This document shows positions 62,519-64,000 of a DNA stretch of 64,000 nucleotides, one piece after another (position 1 is the first letter of the stretch; each line of letters starts with the position of its first letter). Source of the stretch: Serratia ureilytica (GTDB lineage Bacteria > Pseudomonadota > Gammaproteobacteria > Enterobacterales > Enterobacteriaceae); the NCBI RefSeq assembly GCF_013375155.1, contig NZ_JABXOF010000003.1, positions 434,001 to 498,000 on the forward strand, read 5' to 3'. The notes below the pieces were generated by a model. That model made no database searches, was not told where the DNA came from, and saw nothing but the letters and a program-made list of their open reading frames with translations. The position numbers and the translations under genes are program-made.

Positions 62519-64000
62519 TCAATGCTTGATGATGTACAGGTTTTTGTCGTACACGTTATCAAGCAGGTCTTTGCCGGTGTAACCACCAACGTAAGGTTTC
62601 ACCAAACGGGCGTTCACATAGTAATACAGCGGAACGATGGCGGAATCTTTATCCAGCTGCACTTCCGCTTTCTGATACAGGTCGGCGCGTTCGTCTTTGG
62701 TCTTCGCGGTCAACACGTTGGCCATCAGCTTGTCGAACTCGGCGCTCTTGTAGTGCGGGGTGTTACTGCTGCTGTCGGACAGCATCATGTTCAGGAACGA
62801 ACTCGGTTCGTTGTAGTCGGCGCACCAGCCGGCGCGCGATACGTCATAGGTGCCCTGATGGCGGGTATCCAGGAAGGTTTTCCACTCCTGGTTCACCAGC
62901 TTCACGTCCACGCCCAGGTTTTTCTTCCAGATGGAGGCGGCGGCGATCGCCAGCTTCTTGTGCAAGTCGGAGGTGTTGTACAGCAGGGAGAAGGTCAGCG
63001 GTTTACCCGGGCCGTAGCCGGCGTCCGCCAGCAGTTTCTTCGCCACTTCGTTGCGTTTTTCCTGCGTCCAGCCGAACCACTCCGGCGGGGTCAGCTTGGC
63101 GCCGTCGGTGTATGGCGGCGTAAAGCTGTAGGCCGGCAGATCGCCCTGGTTTTTCACCTTGTTGACGATGATGTCGCGGTCCATGCCCAGCTTCAGCGCT
63201 TCACGCACGCGCGCATCGGTGAACGGCGCCTTCTGGTTGTTGATTTCGTAGTAGTAGGTGCACAGATAAGGATCGACGTGCAGCTCTTTCGGGATCTCTT
63301 TCTTCAACTTCTGGAACAGTTCGATCGGCATGTTGTTGTAGGTCATGTCGATTTCACCGGTGCGGTAGCGGTTAACGTCGGTCACTTCCGACGAAATAGG
63401 CAGGAACGTCACTTTATTGATGATGGTTTTGGCGTTATCCCAGTATTCCGGGTTACGTTCCAGTACGATGCGTTCGTTGACAACCCAGTCTTTCAGTTTG
63501 TAGGCGCCATTGCTGACGTAGTTGGCCGGCAGCGTCCACTTCTCGCCAAACTTCTCTACCGCGTCCTTATAGACCGGTTTCATGGCGTAGTGTGGGGTCA
63601 TTTCAACCAGATAAGGCACCGGCTCGCTCAGGGTCACCTGGAAGGTGTGGTCGTCGATGGCCTTCACGCCCAGCGTCGACTTGTCTTTTTTACCGGCGAT
63701 GATGTCATCGACATTTTCTACGTGGGCGTACTGCAGGTAGCTGGCGTAAGGCGACGCGGTTTTCGGATCCACCACGCGCTGCCAGCTGTAAACGAAATCT
63801 TGCGCCGTCACCGGCTTGCCGTTGGACCATTTGGCGTCTTTACGCAGGTGGAAGGTCCAGACTTTGAAATCCTTGTTATCCCAGCTTTCCGCGACGCCCG
63901 GCACGATGGAACCGTCCGGGCTGTTGTTCGCCAGGCCTTCCATCAGATCGCGGGTCACGTTGTTTTCCGGCACGCCCTCGATTTTATGCGGGTCAAGCGA
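62519..64000 (-). CDS. oppA: Oligopeptide-binding protein OppA (5' end beyond window)
   Basis: Partial; the frame is open to the right edge, and the visible part starts SLDPHKIEGVPENN, so the signal peptide and about 50 residues are missing. A GTG at 63973 is internal and not the start. Family features include FHLRKDAKWSNGKPVTAQDFVYSWQRVVDP and the ligand-pocket RAGWCADYNEP. It is the periplasmic receptor for peptides. The GcvB-regulated start region seen in relatives lies off the window. Confidence 0.95.
   Translation of the reverse strand, partial: SLDPHKIEGVPENNVTRDLMEGLANNSPDGSIVPGVAESWDNKDFKVWTFHLRKDAKWSNGKPVTAQDFVYSWQRVVDPKTASPYASYLQYAHVENVDDIIAGKKDKSTLGVKAIDDHTFQVTLSEPVPYLVEMTPHYAMKPVYKDAVEKFGEKWTLPANYVSNGAYKLKDWVVNERIVLERNPEYWDNAKTIINKVTFLPISSEVTDVNRYRTGEIDMTYNNMPIELFQKLKKEIPKELHVDPYLCTYYYEINNQKAPFTDARVREALKLGMDRDIIVNKVKNQGDLPAYSFTPPYTDGAKLTPPEWFGWTQEKRNEVAKKLLADAGYGPGKPLTFSLLYNTSDLHKKLAIAAASIWKKNLGVDVKLVNQEWKTFLDTRHQGTYDVSRAGWCADYNEPSSFLNMMLSDSSSNTPHYKSAEFDKLMANVLTAKTKDERADLYQKAEVQLDKDSAIVPLYYYVNARLVKPYVGGYTGKDLLDNVYDKNLYIIKH

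Overview
The window is a high-GC stretch of an enterobacterial chromosome and looks like Serratia, most likely S. marcescens or a close relative. This is judged from protein similarity recalled from memory, with no database search. Supporting points are the gene order of the E. coli 28-minute region, a trp operon in which trpG and trpD are separate genes while trpC and trpF are fused, and a 247-residue TonB with Glu-Pro and Lys-Pro repeats.

Layout. (1) 0-1.7 kb: the outer-membrane transporter of a two-partner secretion system; its exoprotein partner lies just off the left edge. (2) 1.9-6.1 kb: fructose-6-phosphate aldolase divergent from a glycyl radical enzyme (ybiW) and its activase (ybiY), with a well-placed FNR box between them. 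(3) 6.2-43.1 kb: a backbone close to E. coli gene order: deoT, osmB, yciH, pyrF, lapBA, pgpB, ribA, acnA, cysB, topA, yciN, sohB, yciK, btuR, rluB, yciO, rnmA, trpLEGDCFBA, ompW, yciC, yciB, yciA, tonB, yciI. Small extra genes are set into it: a DUF1471 protein, a ribbon-helix-helix protein, a cofactor-free-dioxygenase-like alpha/beta hydrolase, an orphan Rap1a/Tai protein, a BON lipoprotein, a YkgJ-type Cys-cluster protein, a SulP transporter and queH. (4) 43.2-56.2 kb: an accessory block between yciI and yciY. It holds a LysR/EamA pair, a D-lyxose/pentitol catabolic cluster (LacI regulator, lyxose isomerase, polyol dehydrogenase, xylulokinase, sugar ABC transporter), a TetR/MFS efflux pair and a Dps-family ferritin. 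(5) 56.2-64 kb: the backbone resumes with yciY, clsA, yciU and oppFDCBA; oppA runs off the right edge.

How the genes work together. The trp genes form one unit with a TrpR operator, a leader peptide with tandem Trp codons and an attenuator, and with translational overlaps at trpE/trpG and trpB/trpA. In the accessory block the lyxose isomerase and the polyol dehydrogenase both converge on D-xylulose, which the xylulokinase phosphorylates. Two LacI-type operator cores, one next to each divergent start codon, suggest common control. The ybiYW promoter matches a class II FNR promoter, as expected for an oxygen-sensitive radical enzyme.

Most of the window is ordinary core genome. The points most worth a second look are the alpha/beta hydrolase lacking its nucleophile serine (25285-26082), the uncharacterised glycyl radical enzyme cluster, the pentitol/lyxose cluster with paired operators, the orphan immunity-like protein, and a plus-strand terminator with no gene in front of it (11520-11546). 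I see no CRISPR array, insertion sequence, rRNA or tRNA.
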